Assembly (NCBI RefSeq): GCF_000009765.2
Contig: NC_003155.5
Coordinates: 7,254,001-7,318,000, forward strand
DNA: 64,000 nucleotides
From: Streptomyces avermitilis MA-4680 = NBRC 14893
Lineage (GTDB): Bacteria; Actinomycetota; Actinomycetes; Streptomycetales; Streptomycetaceae
Direction of reading: 5' to 3'
This document shows, one piece after another, positions 33,213-41,930 of the stretch. Each line of letters opens with the position of its first letter. Positions within the stretch are counted from its first letter, which is position 1. The notes beneath the pieces are model-generated. The model was not told the DNA's origin, made no database searches, and worked only from the letters and a program-made list of their open reading frames with translations. The position numbers and the translations under genes were made by a program.

Positions 33213-34282
33213 GTAGCCAAGAGATTCCAGAAGAGAACCGTCCCGCTGAGCGGGCCACCGACGAAGATGCGCACGGTCACGGTGCGGTAGCCGTCGCGGA
33301 CGAGCAGAACCCGTTCGCCAACCCGGGTCTGCCGCCCCACGAGCACCGCGTCCAGGACATCGACGAGCGGGCCGCCCAGCGGTCCGAGCGTGTCGTCGCC
33401 TTCCTGTTCACGGTGTCGATGCTGGCCACCGTCGCCTTCATCGCCTCGTACGTGGCGATCCCGAAGGAAGAGGCGATCTATGTCTTCCCGATCGGGCACA
33501 TCAGCGCGCTGAACTTCGCGCTGGGCCTGTCGCTCGGCGTCGCGCTCTTCACGATCGGCGCGGGCGCGGTCCACTGGGCCCGCACCCTGATGTCCGACGT
33601 GGAGATCGCCGACGAGCGGCACCCGATCGAGGCGCCGCCGGAGGTCAAGGCCAAGGTTCTGGCCGACTTCAAGGAGGGCGCCAAGGAGTCCGTGCTCGGC
33701 CGCCGCAAGCTGATCCGCAACACGATGTTCGGCGCGCTGGCCCTGTTCCCGCTCTCCGGCGTCATGCTGCTGCGCGACCTCGGTCCGCTGCCCGAGACCA
33801 AGCTGCGGCACACGATGTGGCGCAAGGGTCTCCAGCTCGTCAACATGAACACGAACGAGCCGCTGCGTCCCGCGGACGTCGCGGTCGGTTCGCTGACCTT
33901 CGCCAAGCCCGAGGGCCTGGAGGAGCACGACGAGGACTTCCAGAAGGAGATCGCGAAGGCGGCCCTGATGATCGTCCGGCTTCAGCCGGACAACATCAAG
34001 GACAAGAAGGAACTCGAGTGGTCCCACGAGGGCATCGTGGCCTACTCGAAGATCTGCACCCACGTCGGCTGCCCGATCTCCCTGTACGAGCAGCAGACGC
34101 ACCACGTGCTGTGCCCGTGCCACCAGTCCACCTTCGACCTCTCCGACGGTGCCCGAGTGATCTTCGGCCCGGCCGGTCACGCCCTGCCGCAGCTGCGCAT
34201 CGGTGTGAACGACGAGGGCTACCTCGAGGCGCTCGGCGACTTCGAAGAGCCCGTCGGTCCTGCATTCTGGGAGCGCGGATGA
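33209..34282 (+). CDS. qcrA: Rieske iron-sulfur subunit of the bc1 complex
   Basis: A 357-aa protein with three transmembrane helices (about 62-82, 95-118, 168-188), the actinobacterial pattern, and a C-terminal Rieske domain with the [2Fe-2S] ligands CTHVGC near residue 284 and CPCHQS near residue 303. It moves electrons from quinol to cytochrome cc. The His-rich N-terminal region is cytoplasmic. ATG at 33209 overlaps the qcrC stop, and its own TGA overlaps the qcrB ATG. Confidence 0.96.
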   Translation: MSSQEIPEENRPAERATDEDAHGHGAVAVADEQNPFANPGLPPHEHRVQDIDERAAQRSERVVAFLFTVSMLATVAFIASYVAIPKEEAIYVFPIGHISALNFALGLSLGVALFTIGAGAVHWARTLMSDVEIADERHPIEAPPEVKAKVLADFKEGAKESVLGRRKLIRNTMFGALALFPLSGVMLLRDLGPLPETKLRHTMWRKGLQLVNMNTNEPLRPADVAVGSLTFAKPEGLEEHDEDFQKEIAKAALMIVRLQPDNIKDKKELEWSHEGIVAYSKICTHVGCPISLYEQQTHHVLCPCHQSTFDLSDGARVIFGPAGHALPQLRIGVNDEGYLEALGDFEEPVGPAFWERG

Positions 34283-35925
34283 GCGCCACGTCAAACACAC
34301 CGTCCCCCGACTCGCGTGCGCGCGGGAAGGCGCCCGCCGGTGAGCGGGTCGCCGACTGGGCCGACGGCCGCCTGGGGATCTACTCCCTGGCCAAGTCCAA
34401 CATGCGCAAGATCTTCCCCGACCACTGGTCGTTCATGTTGGGTGAGGTCTGCCTCTACAGCTTCATCATCATCATCCTCACGGGTGTGTATCTGACGCTG
34501 TTCTTCCACCCGTCGATGAACGAGGTGACGTACAACGGCAGCTATGTCCCGCTCCAGGGGCAGCTGATGTCGGAGGCGTTCAACTCGACCATGCACATCT
34601 CCTTCGATGTGCGCGGTGGTCTGCTGATCCGGCAGATCCACCACTGGGCGGCGCTGATCTTCCTCGCCGGCATGTTCGTGCACATGATGCGCGTCTTCTT
34701 CACGGGTGCGTTCCGCAAGCCGCGTGAGGTCAACTGGCTGTTCGGCTTCCTGCTGTTCGTCCTCGGCATGTTCACCGGCTTCACCGGTTACTCGCTCCCG
34801 GACGACCTGCTCTCCGGCACCGGTGTCCGCTTCATGGAGGGCGCGGTCCTGTCCGTGCCGATCGTGGGCACGTACCTGTCGTTCTTCCTCTTCGGCGGCG
34901 AGTTCCCGGGCGGCGACTTCGTGGCCCGCTTCTACTCGGTCCACGTCCTGCTGCTGCCGGGCATCATGCTCGGCCTGGTGGTCGGCCACCTGATCCTGGT
35001 CTTCTACCACAAGCACACGCAGTTCGCGGGCCCCGGAAAGACGAACAACAACGTCGTCGGCATGCCGCTGCTGCCGGTCTACATGGCCAAGGCCGGAGGC
35101 TTCTTCTTCCTGGTCTTCGGTGTCATCGCGGCCATCGCGGCGATCGCCTCCATCAACCCGATCTGGTCCATGGGCCCCTACCGTCCGGACATGGTGTCCA
35201 CGGGCGCCCAGCCCGACTGGTACATGGGCTTCTCCGAGGGCCTGATCCGTGTCATGCCGGGCTGGGAGATCAACCTCTGGGGTCACACGCTCGTCCTGGG
35301 CGTGTTCATCCCGCTGGTGATCTTCCCGCTGGTCCTGGCCGCGATCGCGGTCTACCCGTTCATCGAGTCCTGGGTCACCGGCGACAAGCGCGAGCACCAC
35401 ATCCTGGACCGCCCGCGCAACGTCCCGACCCGGACCGGGTTCGGCGCGGCCTGGATCAGCTGGTACTTCGTCCTGCTCATCGGTGGCGGCAACGACCTCT
35501 GGGCGACGCACTTCCACCTGTCGATCAACTCGATCACCTGGTTCGTCCGGATCGGCTTCTTCGTCGTGCCGGTCCTCGTGTTCGTCATCACCAAGCGGAT
35601 CTGCCTCGGCCTCCAGCGCCGGGACCGGGACAAGGTGCTGCACGGCCGTGAGTCGGGCATCATCAAGCGCCTGCCGCACGGTGAGTTCATCGAGATCCAC
35701 GAGCCGCTCAGCCAGGACGCGCTGCACACGCTCACCGCGCACGAGCAGTACGAGCCGGCCGCGATCGGCCCGGTGGTCGACGAGAACGGTGTCGAGCGCA
35801 AGCCCAAGGTGACGGAGAAGCTGCGCGCCAAGCTCAGCGGCGCGTACTACGGGGACGACAACCAGATCCCCAAGCCCACCGTCGAGGAGTACAAGGAGAT
35901 CACGAGCGGCCACGGCCACCACTGA
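34279..35925 (+). CDS. qcrB: Cytochrome b subunit of the bc1 complex
   Basis: The 548-aa quinol-oxidising subunit, with eight core transmembrane helices and the paired haem-b histidines (one set around RQIHHWAALIFLAGMFVHMM, the other around YSVHVLLLPG and VVGHLILVFYHKH). The Qo motif is PDWY (QPDWYMG). The C-terminal about 130 residues are a soluble extension typical of Actinobacteria. ATG at 34279 overlaps the qcrA stop. It ends the operon, before a strong terminator. Confidence 0.97.
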   Translation: MSATSNTPSPDSRARGKAPAGERVADWADGRLGIYSLAKSNMRKIFPDHWSFMLGEVCLYSFIIIILTGVYLTLFFHPSMNEVTYNGSYVPLQGQLMSEAFNSTMHISFDVRGGLLIRQIHHWAALIFLAGMFVHMMRVFFTGAFRKPREVNWLFGFLLFVLGMFTGFTGYSLPDDLLSGTGVRFMEGAVLSVPIVGTYLSFFLFGGEFPGGDFVARFYSVHVLLLPGIMLGLVVGHLILVFYHKHTQFAGPGKTNNNVVGMPLLPVYMAKAGGFFFLVFGVIAAIAAIASINPIWSMGPYRPDMVSTGAQPDWYMGFSEGLIRVMPGWEINLWGHTLVLGVFIPLVIFPLVLAAIAVYPFIESWVTGDKREHHILDRPRNVPTRTGFGAAWISWYFVLLIGGGNDLWATHFHLSINSITWFVRIGFFVVPVLVFVITKRICLGLQRRDRDKVLHGRESGIIKRLPHGEFIEIHEPLSQDALHTLTAHEQYEPAAIGPVVDENGVERKPKVTEKLRAKLSGAYYGDDNQIPKPTVEEYKEITSGHGHH

Positions 35926-35959
35926 TCACCTGACTGATCTGTACTGATCGCCACGGCAG

Positions 35960-35991
35960 GAGCCCCGTCCATTGCATGGACGGGGCTCTTT
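35960..35991 (+). terminator. Terminator after qcrB
   Basis: Perfect 13-bp arms (GAGCCCCGTCCAT at 35960-35972, ATGGACGGGGCTC at 35976-35988), loop TGC, then TTT. It lies 34 bp after the qcrB stop and ends the ctaE-qcrCAB transcript. Confidence 0.9.
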
Positions 35992-36083
35992 GCCGTCTCT
36001 CCACCTGGATAGGGTGGACTCACCCCCTGGGGCTTAAGGGGGCTGAGTTCCACCGTCGTACGGCTACGAACCCAGGAGCGACC

Positions 36084-37148
36084 ATGAGCGCTGTGAACCC
36101 CGCTGGAGGCGACATCGCGGCGGGCCGTTCCTGGCCCGAGGTGCTGAACGGCCTGCTCGACGGCCGCGACCAGAGCGCGGACGACACGGCCTGGGCGATG
36201 GACCGGATCATGCGCGGCGAGGCCACGGACGCGCAGATCGCCGGGTTCCTGGTGGCGCTGCGCGCCAAGGGCGAGACGGTCGAGGAGATCTCCGGGCTGG
36301 TCCGGGCGATGTACGAGCACGCGAATCTGATCGAGGTGCCCGGAGCGACCGTCGACATCGTCGGCACCGGCGGTGACGGCGCGAAGACCGTCAACATCTC
36401 CACGATGTCGTCGATCGTCGTGGCCGGCACGGGTGCCAAGGTCGTCAAGCACGGCAACCGGGCCGCGTCCTCCGCGTCCGGTTCCTCGGACGTCCTGGAG
36501 AAGCTCGGCATCAATCTTCAGCTGACCCCCAAGCGGGTCGCCGAGGTGGCCGAGGAAGCCGGGATCACCATCTGCTTCGCGGTGAAGTTCCATCCGGCGC
36601 TGCGGCATGTGGCGGCGGCGCGGGGGCAGTTGGGGATCCGGACGACGTTCAACGTCCTCGGCCCGCTGACGAATCCGGCCCGGGTGAAGGCACAGGCCGT
36701 CGGAGTCGCCGACCCCCGCATGGCCCCCATCGTGGCCGGTGTCTTCGCCGAGCGCGGCAACTCCTCGCTGGTCTTCCGCGGCGACGACGGCCTCGACGAG
36801 CTGACCACCACGTCGACCTCCCGGGTCTGGGTCGTCCGCGAGGGCAAGGTCACCGAGGAGTCCTTCGACCCCCGCGACGTCGGCCTCGACCTGGTCCCGG
36901 TGGAGGCGCTGCGGGGCGCGGACGCGGCGTACAACGCGGATGTCGCCCGGCGCCTGCTGAACGGCGAGACGGGGCCGGTACGGGACGCGGTGCTGCTGAA
37001 CTCGGCGGCGGCCCTGGTGGCCCTGTCCCCGGGCGCCGGGACCCTCGCGGAGCAGCTGCGCGCGGGTATGGCGCAGGCGGCGGAGGCGATCGACTCGGGA
37101 GCCGCGAAGAGGGCGCTGGAGCGGTGGGTGGCGGCCAGCAACGCCTGA
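36084..37148 (+). CDS. trpD: Anthranilate phosphoribosyltransferase
   Basis: Second step of tryptophan synthesis, joining anthranilate with PRPP. The 354-aa product has the PRPP motif GTGGDGAKTVN near residue 94, KHGNRAASSASGSSD near residue 123 and NVLGPLTNPA near residue 190. AGGAG at 36074-36078 precedes ATG 36084; a longer frame from 35976 is not supported. It stands alone rather than in a trp operon, next to qcrB as in mycobacteria. Confidence 0.95.
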   Translation: MSAVNPAGGDIAAGRSWPEVLNGLLDGRDQSADDTAWAMDRIMRGEATDAQIAGFLVALRAKGETVEEISGLVRAMYEHANLIEVPGATVDIVGTGGDGAKTVNISTMSSIVVAGTGAKVVKHGNRAASSASGSSDVLEKLGINLQLTPKRVAEVAEEAGITICFAVKFHPALRHVAAARGQLGIRTTFNVLGPLTNPARVKAQAVGVADPRMAPIVAGVFAERGNSSLVFRGDDGLDELTTTSTSRVWVVREGKVTEESFDPRDVGLDLVPVEALRGADAAYNADVARRLLNGETGPVRDAVLLNSAAALVALSPGAGTLAEQLRAGMAQAAEAIDSGAAKRALERWVAASNA

Positions 37149-37232
37149 GCCGTGGCGAGGTGACGCGGGGCGCGGTCCGGATTCTGGACTGCGCCTTGCG
37201 CGTCGAAGATCGTATGGCAAGATGCTGTATCA

Positions 37233-37350
37233 GGTCATGAGCGACAGTCATGAGGCCCCGGCCGACTGTCCGGCAACCCTCCGTCCGTGGCGGGGTGCCC
37301 CGGGTGAAGACCAGGTCGTAGGCAGCGAGGTCTACGGCAAGCGCGGACCC
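37233..37350 (+). ncRNA. SAM-IV-type riboswitch
   Basis: The transcript leader shows the SAM-IV layout: closing stem GGTC (37233-37236) with GACC (37309-37312), ATGAG next to it, P2 GACAGTC (37243-37249) with GACTGTC (37264-37270), the conserved CGGCAACCCTCC block, a P3 of CCC-T-CC with GG-C-GGG, GTGCCCCGGGTGA before the 3' closing strand, then a downstream stem CGTAG (37317-37321) with CTACG (37332-37336) and GCAAGCGCGG. These match from memory the actinobacterial SAM-binding class. It should reduce expression of the aminotransferase gene at 37526 when SAM is abundant. Confidence 0.88.
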
Positions 37351-37370
37351 CTCGTAATCACCAGGGGTCC
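37345..37370 (+). promoter_or_regulatory. Expression-platform hairpin of the SAM-IV leader
   Basis: GGACCCCT (37345-37352) and AGGGGTCC (37363-37370) form a perfect 8-bp stem. Its 5' arm overlaps the last conserved bases of the aptamer, so the two structures can compete. It probably acts as the switch. No T-run follows; a second hairpin (GTGCCG...CGGCAC with inner GCGCG/CGCGC, 37456-37491) lies nearer the gene. Confidence 0.55.
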
Positions 37371-37392
37371 TGGTCGTTCGAGGGAGCCTTCC

Positions 37393-37413
37393 GTGAGCAA
37401 GCGAATGCGATAG
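37393..37413 (+). CDS. Possible 6-codon leader peptide
   Basis: GTG-start mini-ORF encoding VSKRMR, then TAG, with GAGGGAG about 6 nt upstream, between the SAM-IV aptamer and the aminotransferase gene. It may couple translation to switching, or be chance. Only the position and the ribosome site support it. Confidence 0.3.
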   Translation: MSKRMR

Positions 37414-37525
37414 GGCGCCGAGCCCCGCCTCCGCAATCCCCTTTTCACCTTTCCTGTGCCGTTGACGTGCGCGTTTCGCGCTGTCCGGCACGGTGATTCC
37501 GCCTGCTCTTCACGGGAGTACACCC

Positions 37526-38899
37526 ATGTCCGTCTCCACCGCTGCCGCCGACCAGACCGTTTGCTGTGACATTTCGGGACACCTGCCCGTTCTGGGCCGC
37601 GAGGTCACCGTCCCGCTCGTCACCGGTGGCGAGGTCACCTACGCCGCCCTCGACTACGCCGCCAGCGCCCCCGCCCTCCAGCGCGTCTGGGACGACGTCG
37701 CCGCGTACGCCCCCTACTACGGCTCCGTCCACCGGGGTGCCGGGTATCTCTCCCAGCTGTCCACCGACCTGTTCGAGAACGCCCGCAGGACCGTCGCCGA
37801 GTTCCTCGACTGCCGGGACGGCGACCAGGTCGTCTTCACCCGGTCCACCACCGACTCGCTCAATCTCCTCGCCGCCGCCCTTCCGGCCGACTGCCAGGTC
37901 TTCGTCTTCGAGACCGAGCACCACGCCTCGCTGCTGCCGTGGCGCGACGCCCGGGTGACGTACCTGAACGCCCCGCGCACCCCCCAGCAGGCCGTCGAGA
38001 CCCTCGAGCGCGCCCTCGCCGGCCGTGACCCGCACGGTCCGGCCCTGGTGTGCGTCACCGGTGCCTCCAACGTCACCGGCGAGCTGTGGCCGGTACGTGA
38101 ACTGGCCGCCGCCGCCCATGCGCACGGCGCCCGCATCGTCCTCGACGCCGCCCAGCTCGCGCCCCACCACCCCGTCTCCGTACGGGAGTTGGACGTCGAC
38201 TGGGTCGCCTTCTCCGGGCACAAGCTGTACGCGCCGTTCGGGTCCGGTGTGCTCGCCGGACGCGCCGACTGGCTGCGTGCGGCCGAGCCGTACCTCGCCG
38301 GCGGCGGCGCCAGCCGCAAGGTCACGCGGCGTACGGACGGCGGGGTGGACGTGGAGTGGCACGAGAGCGCCGCCCGGCACGAGGCCGGCTCGCCGAACGT
38401 CATCGGCGCCTACTCCATCGCCTCCGCCTGCAAGGCGCTCACCGAGGCCGGCTACGACAACCTCGTCGCCCGGGAGCAGCAGCTGATCGGCACCGTCCGC
38501 GCGGGTCTCGCCGAGGTGCCCGAGGTCAGGGTCCTCTCCCTCTTCGGCGACGACGCCCCCCGCGTCGGCGTCATCTCCTTCGTCGTCGAGGGCTGGAACA
38601 GCTCCCACTTCGCCGCCGCGCTCTCCGCCGAGTACGGCATCGGCGTCCGCGACGGCCTCTTCTGCGCCCACCCGCTGGTGCGCACCCTGCTCGGCAGCGA
38701 CCCGCAGGTCCAGGGCGAGTGCGGCGCCCCCGAGGCGGCGCCCGGCGAGAAGTCCCTCAACGCGATCCGCGTCAGCTTCGGCGCCGGCACCCCCGACGAG
38801 CACGTGGAGCGCTTCGTGCGCGCGGTCAAGGAGCTCGTGCGGGAAGGTGCCCGGTGGCAGTACCGGACCGAGGACGGGCGCTGCGTGCCGGCGGTCTGA
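37526..38899 (+). CDS. Aminotransferase class V, SAM-riboswitch controlled
   Basis: A 457-aa fold-type I PLP enzyme of the NifS/isopenicillin-epimerase-like group. PLP Lys233 lies in FSGHKLYAPFGSG; other family points are GSVHRGAGYLS, TRSTTDSLN, ETEHHASLLPW and VLDAAQLAPHH. The typical desulfurase catalytic-Cys loop is not evident, though a Cys occurs in DGLFCAHPLV. Control by a SAM-IV leader predicts a role in methionine, cysteine or SAM-linked sulfur metabolism, such as a lyase or aminotransferase; the reaction is unproven. ATG at 37526 has GGGAG 8 nt upstream. Confidence 0.85.
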   Translation: MSVSTAAADQTVCCDISGHLPVLGREVTVPLVTGGEVTYAALDYAASAPALQRVWDDVAAYAPYYGSVHRGAGYLSQLSTDLFENARRTVAEFLDCRDGDQVVFTRSTTDSLNLLAAALPADCQVFVFETEHHASLLPWRDARVTYLNAPRTPQQAVETLERALAGRDPHGPALVCVTGASNVTGELWPVRELAAAAHAHGARIVLDAAQLAPHHPVSVRELDVDWVAFSGHKLYAPFGSGVLAGRADWLRAAEPYLAGGGASRKVTRRTDGGVDVEWHESAARHEAGSPNVIGAYSIASACKALTEAGYDNLVAREQQLIGTVRAGLAEVPEVRVLSLFGDDAPRVGVISFVVEGWNSSHFAAALSAEYGIGVRDGLFCAHPLVRTLLGSDPQVQGECGAPEAAPGEKSLNAIRVSFGAGTPDEHVERFVRAVKELVREGARWQYRTEDGRCVPAV

Positions 38900-38925
38900 C
38901 CGGGCTCCGGGTCAGGAGGCGGGGT

Positions 38926-39207
38926 TCACGAGTCGAGACCGATCGCGAACGCCGCCTCCAGGTCGTGCTGGGAGTACGTACGGAACGCCACGTGCGTGTC
39001 CGTGGCCTCGACGCCCGGGATCTTGCTGATGCTGCCGGGGATGACGTCCGCCAGGTCGTCGTGGGCCTTGACGCGGACCATGGCGATCAGGTCGTACGTG
39101 CCGGTGACGGAGAAGACCTCGCTGACGGAGTCGAGGGCGGCGATCGACTCCGCGATCTCGGGGATCCGGTCCACGCTGGTCTTGATGAGCACGATCGCGG
39201 TGATCAC
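38926..39207 (-). CDS. Stand-alone Lrp/AsnC RAM-domain protein
   Basis: A 93-aa protein consisting only of the Lrp/AsnC ligand-binding (RAM) domain: VSEVFSVTGTYDLIAMVRV and TDTHVAFRTYSQHDLE fit the beta-alpha-beta pattern. There is no helix-turn-helix. Such proteins form ring oligomers and may bind amino acids. GTG at 39207 overlaps the stop of the upstream rhomboid gene as GTGA, so the two are coupled. The ligand is unknown. Confidence 0.88.
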   Translation of the reverse strand: MITAIVLIKTSVDRIPEIAESIAALDSVSEVFSVTGTYDLIAMVRVKAHDDLADVIPGSISKIPGVEATDTHVAFRTYSQHDLEAAFAIGLDS

Positions 39208-39947
39208 GGCTGGTTTTCTCCCTCGGGGGCCGCTGCTGGGGTTTTCACTCTAGTCGTCCGTCCGTAGCGCACCCACGCGTAGAGGAAGCCGAGCGAGAAG
39301 CCCACCAGGTGGGCCAGGTAGGCGACGCTCGGGCCGGTGGCGACGCGGCTCGCGGCCAGCCACTGGAGGGCGGCCCAGAAGGGCAGGACGACCCAGGCCG
39401 GAAGGCGCAGCGGCAGGAAGAAGAGGAACGGGAAGAGACTGGTCACCCGGGCCCCGGGGAACAGGTAGAGGAACGCGCCGAGGACCGCGGAGATCGATCC
39501 GGACGCGCCGACCAGCGTCTGCGTCGAGCCGGCGTTGGCCGCCGCGTACCCGAGCAGGGCGAGATAGCCGCAGCCCAGATAGAACAGGGCGAACTCGAGG
39601 TGTCCCAGGCGTTCCTCGGCCATCGCCCCGAAGACGTAGAGGAAGAGCATGTTGCCCAGCAGATGGATCCAGCTGCCGTGCACGAAGAGCGCCGTGGCCG
39701 GGGTGAGTGCCGCGCGCGGGGCTCCGCTGAAGAGCTCCGCGGGCACCACGCCCCAGCGGGCGAAGTAGGTCTGCTGCGCGGCGAGCAGCCCCTCCCCGGT
39801 GCCGTGGGCGGGATTGAGTCCCGCCGCGGGGCCGATCGCGAAGATCAGGCAGCAGAGGCCGATCAGTCCGTACGTCACCGGCGCCGACTGTGCCCGGACC
39901 GCGCTGCCGACCGTCGTACTCCACCTGCTGATCACGGAACAGAGCAT
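39204..39947 (-). CDS. Rhomboid-family intramembrane serine protease
   Basis: A 247-aa membrane protease cleaving transmembrane substrates. It has six or seven helices, an extracytoplasmic WIHLLGNMLFLYVFG segment (HxxxN), the catalytic Ser in VGASGSISAVLG near residue 148, and the catalytic His in YLAHLVGFSLG near residue 212. ATG at 39947 (MLCSVISRW) or GTG at 39935 are possible starts; neither has a strong ribosome site. Substrates unknown. Coupled to the RAM-domain gene. Confidence 0.9.
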   Translation of the reverse strand: MLCSVISRWSTTVGSAVRAQSAPVTYGLIGLCCLIFAIGPAAGLNPAHGTGEGLLAAQQTYFARWGVVPAELFSGAPRAALTPATALFVHGSWIHLLGNMLFLYVFGAMAEERLGHLEFALFYLGCGYLALLGYAAANAGSTQTLVGASGSISAVLGAFLYLFPGARVTSLFPFLFFLPLRLPAWVVLPFWAALQWLAASRVATGPSVAYLAHLVGFSLGFLYAWVRYGRTTRVKTPAAAPEGENQP

Positions 39948-40073
39948 GGCGTAACGGGACCGAACCGCGCAGAGTGCCTCGCCGCCGTGGACAGGCGGGC
40001 ATCGAGTACCCGCCAGGCCGTAGGGTGAGATCCTGTGTCTGATTCCCGGAGACTGGAAGGAACAGCAGCCACG

Positions 40074-40313
40074 ATGACGGTTCCCCTGCCGACTGCCGAG
40101 ACCCGGTGGCGCTGCACTTTGTGCGGCAACCTCACGCGTTTCGACGTGACCCGCTCGTCGAAGGTCGTCGAGTACGTACACCTCGACCTCGCGGGCGAGC
40201 CGAGCGTCGAGGAGCGCGACGTGGTCAGTGAGACCATCGAGTCGGTGCGCTGCCGCTGGTGCAACGCGGTGGACCAGGTGGAACTCGTGGACAGGCCGGG
40301 CGCCGGCTCCTGA
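40074..40313 (+). CDS. Small zinc-ribbon protein
   Basis: A 79-aa protein with two Cys pairs in a zinc-ribbon layout: CTLCGN near residue 14 and CRWCNA near residue 60, separated by a short beta-rich acidic stretch. The ATG at 40074 lies after GGAAGGAA at 40055-40062. The frame can be extended to a GTG at 40035. It may bind nucleic acid or protein. Followed 35 bp later by the NYN-domain gene, with which it may be co-transcribed. Confidence 0.75.
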   Translation: MTVPLPTAETRWRCTLCGNLTRFDVTRSSKVVEYVHLDLAGEPSVEERDVVSETIESVRCRWCNAVDQVELVDRPGAGS

Positions 40314-40348
40314 CGGGAGCGGGCCCCGCACAGGCATTGGGGTGACGG

Positions 40349-41698
40349 ATGGTGGAGACCACAGGCGGGGGGCCGGGCGACGGCACCGCCGAGGTGCTCG
40401 ACCGTCCGCTGCCCGACGGCGTGCGCCGCAGGGTCGTGCAGATCGTCTCCGACGGGTTCGGCGGGCTGACCGTCGCCGAGTTGCCCGCGCAGCTCAGGCA
40501 GTACGCCCGCTTCGCCCCGAACCGGCGCGCCAAGTTCGCCGGCAACGCGATGGCGGCCGCTCTGGAGACCGACCCGATCTTCCGGCAGCGCATCGCCGAG
40601 AAGCTGAGAGAGGCTCAGCCGGAGCTGGCCGGCGCCCTCGACTCCGGCTCGCCGCCCCCGGCCGCGGACCCGCTGGACGTGGCGGCCGCGGCCTATGTCC
40701 TGCGCCCCATGGGCTGGGTGAAGCTGGTGACCGCCGCCGGCGAGGAGGCCCAGCGTGCCGACGCCGAGCGCGCGGACGACGAGACCCGGGCCGAGCTGGA
40801 GCGGCTGCGCGAGGAGCTGGCCGAGGCCCGCGGCCGGACGAAGGCGGAGACCGAGCGGCTGCGCGCCGAGCTGGAATCGACCAAGAAGGAAGCCGAATCG
40901 CTGCACCGCAAGCTGCGCGGCGCCTTCAGTGACGTCAAGCGCGGCGAGGCGGCGCTGCGCAAGGTGCAGAGCGAGATCGAGGCCGTCCGCGCCGAGGGGC
41001 AGGCCCAGGTGTCCGCCGCCGAGAGCGAGACCCGGCGGCTCAAGGCGCGGCTCGGTGAGACCGAGGCGGCCCTGGAGGCCAGCCGCAAGGCCGCGCGCGA
41101 GGGGCGCAGCGTCGAGGACATGCGCGTACGGCTGTTGCTCGACACGGTGCTCGACGCGGCGCAGGGGCTGCGGCGTGAACTCGCCCTGCCGCCCGTGTCC
41201 GTACGGCCCGCGGAGACCGTGGACGCGGTCGAACCGGGACGAATGACCCCGAAGGACATCGCCGCCCGTGCGCTGTCCGAAAACGACCCCGCGATCATCG
41301 ACCAGCTGCTCGCGCTGCCGCAGGCGCATCTGGTCGTCGACGGCTACAACGTCACCAAGACCGGTTATCCGCAGATGCCGTTGGAGAAGCAGCGCCTCAG
41401 ACTGCTCGGGCAGCTCTCGCAGCTCGCCGCGCAGACCGGCGCCGAGGTGACGTGCGTCTTCGACGGGGCCGAACTGGCCGCTCCCGTGCTGCTCGCGCCG
41501 CCGCGCGGAGTGCGGGTGCTGTTCTCCAAAGCGGGCGTCACAGCCGACGAGCTGATCCGTCAGCTGGTGCGTGCGGAGCCGCCCGGCCGGCCCGTCATCG
41601 TCGTCTCCACCGACCGCGAGGTGGCGGACGGCATCGCCAAGGCGGGCGCCCGCCCGGTGGCGTCCGTGGTGCTCCTCAAGCGCTTCTCGCGCGGCTGA
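40349..41698 (+). CDS. NYN-domain (YacP-like) RNA-binding/nuclease protein with coiled coil
   Basis: A 449-aa protein. The N-terminal about 110 residues form a helical domain conserved in actinobacteria (DGFGGLTVAELPAQLRQYARFAPNRR region). A long coiled coil (about 125-250) of Glu/Arg/Ala heptads follows, then a C-terminal NYN domain (about 325-449) with LVVDGYNVTKTGYP, CVFDGAE and VVSTDREVADG, the acidic residues expected of PIN-like nucleases. YacP-type proteins cut RNA; its substrates are unknown. Start ATG 40349. Confidence 0.88.
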   Translation: MVETTGGGPGDGTAEVLDRPLPDGVRRRVVQIVSDGFGGLTVAELPAQLRQYARFAPNRRAKFAGNAMAAALETDPIFRQRIAEKLREAQPELAGALDSGSPPPAADPLDVAAAAYVLRPMGWVKLVTAAGEEAQRADAERADDETRAELERLREELAEARGRTKAETERLRAELESTKKEAESLHRKLRGAFSDVKRGEAALRKVQSEIEAVRAEGQAQVSAAESETRRLKARLGETEAALEASRKAAREGRSVEDMRVRLLLDTVLDAAQGLRRELALPPVSVRPAETVDAVEPGRMTPKDIAARALSENDPAIIDQLLALPQAHLVVDGYNVTKTGYPQMPLEKQRLRLLGQLSQLAAQTGAEVTCVFDGAELAAPVLLAPPRGVRVLFSKAGVTADELIRQLVRAEPPGRPVIVVSTDREVADGIAKAGARPVASVVLLKRFSRG

Positions 41699-41806
41699 AC
41701 GCGGCTCAAACCTGCCCCTCGCAAACGGCTGCGGACATCTGTCACGTTCACCCCATGAGTTACGTACGCACCAACCGCAACATCCGTCCGTGATGCCCGA
41801 ATTGGC

Positions 41807-41830
41807 GGAACCTTCACGCAACGTAGCGTC
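41807..41830 (+). promoter_or_regulatory. Weak sigmaE-like promoter candidate
   Basis: GGAAC (41807-41811) and GTC (41828-41830) with 16-nt spacing, upstream of the first NlpC/P60 gene. Spacing is shorter than the 18 nt seen before pspA, so this is tentative. Confidence 0.25.
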
Positions 41831-41871
41831 AAGCGCGCATTACAGCATGTGAGTTGAGTGTAAAGAATGCG

Positions 41872-41890
41872 CTCGGTGACCGAGATTTTT
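41872..41890 (+). terminator. Small hairpin with T-run
   Basis: CTCGG-TGA-CCGAG followed by ATTTTT, 174 bp after the NYN-domain stop. A 5-bp stem is weak; it may end read-through before the NlpC/P60 promoter. Confidence 0.35.
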
Positions 41891-41901
41891 CACGTGAGGA
41901 T

Positions 41902-41930
41902 TTGAACGATCACAGGAAGGTCACTAGGGT
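41902..41930 (+). promoter_or_regulatory. Vegetative-type promoter of the first NlpC/P60 gene
   Basis: TTGAAC (41902-41907), a 17-nt spacer, then TAGGGT (41925-41930). This is the best -35/-10 pair I found in the window. Transcription would start near 41937, giving a leader of about 100 nt. Confidence 0.65.

Noticed and set aside
37526..38899. Calling the aminotransferase class V protein a second cysteine desulfurase (iscS/sufS)
   Set aside because: I cannot see the catalytic-Cys loop typical of desulfurases, and it lacks Fe-S neighbours; SAM control fits but does not define the reaction.
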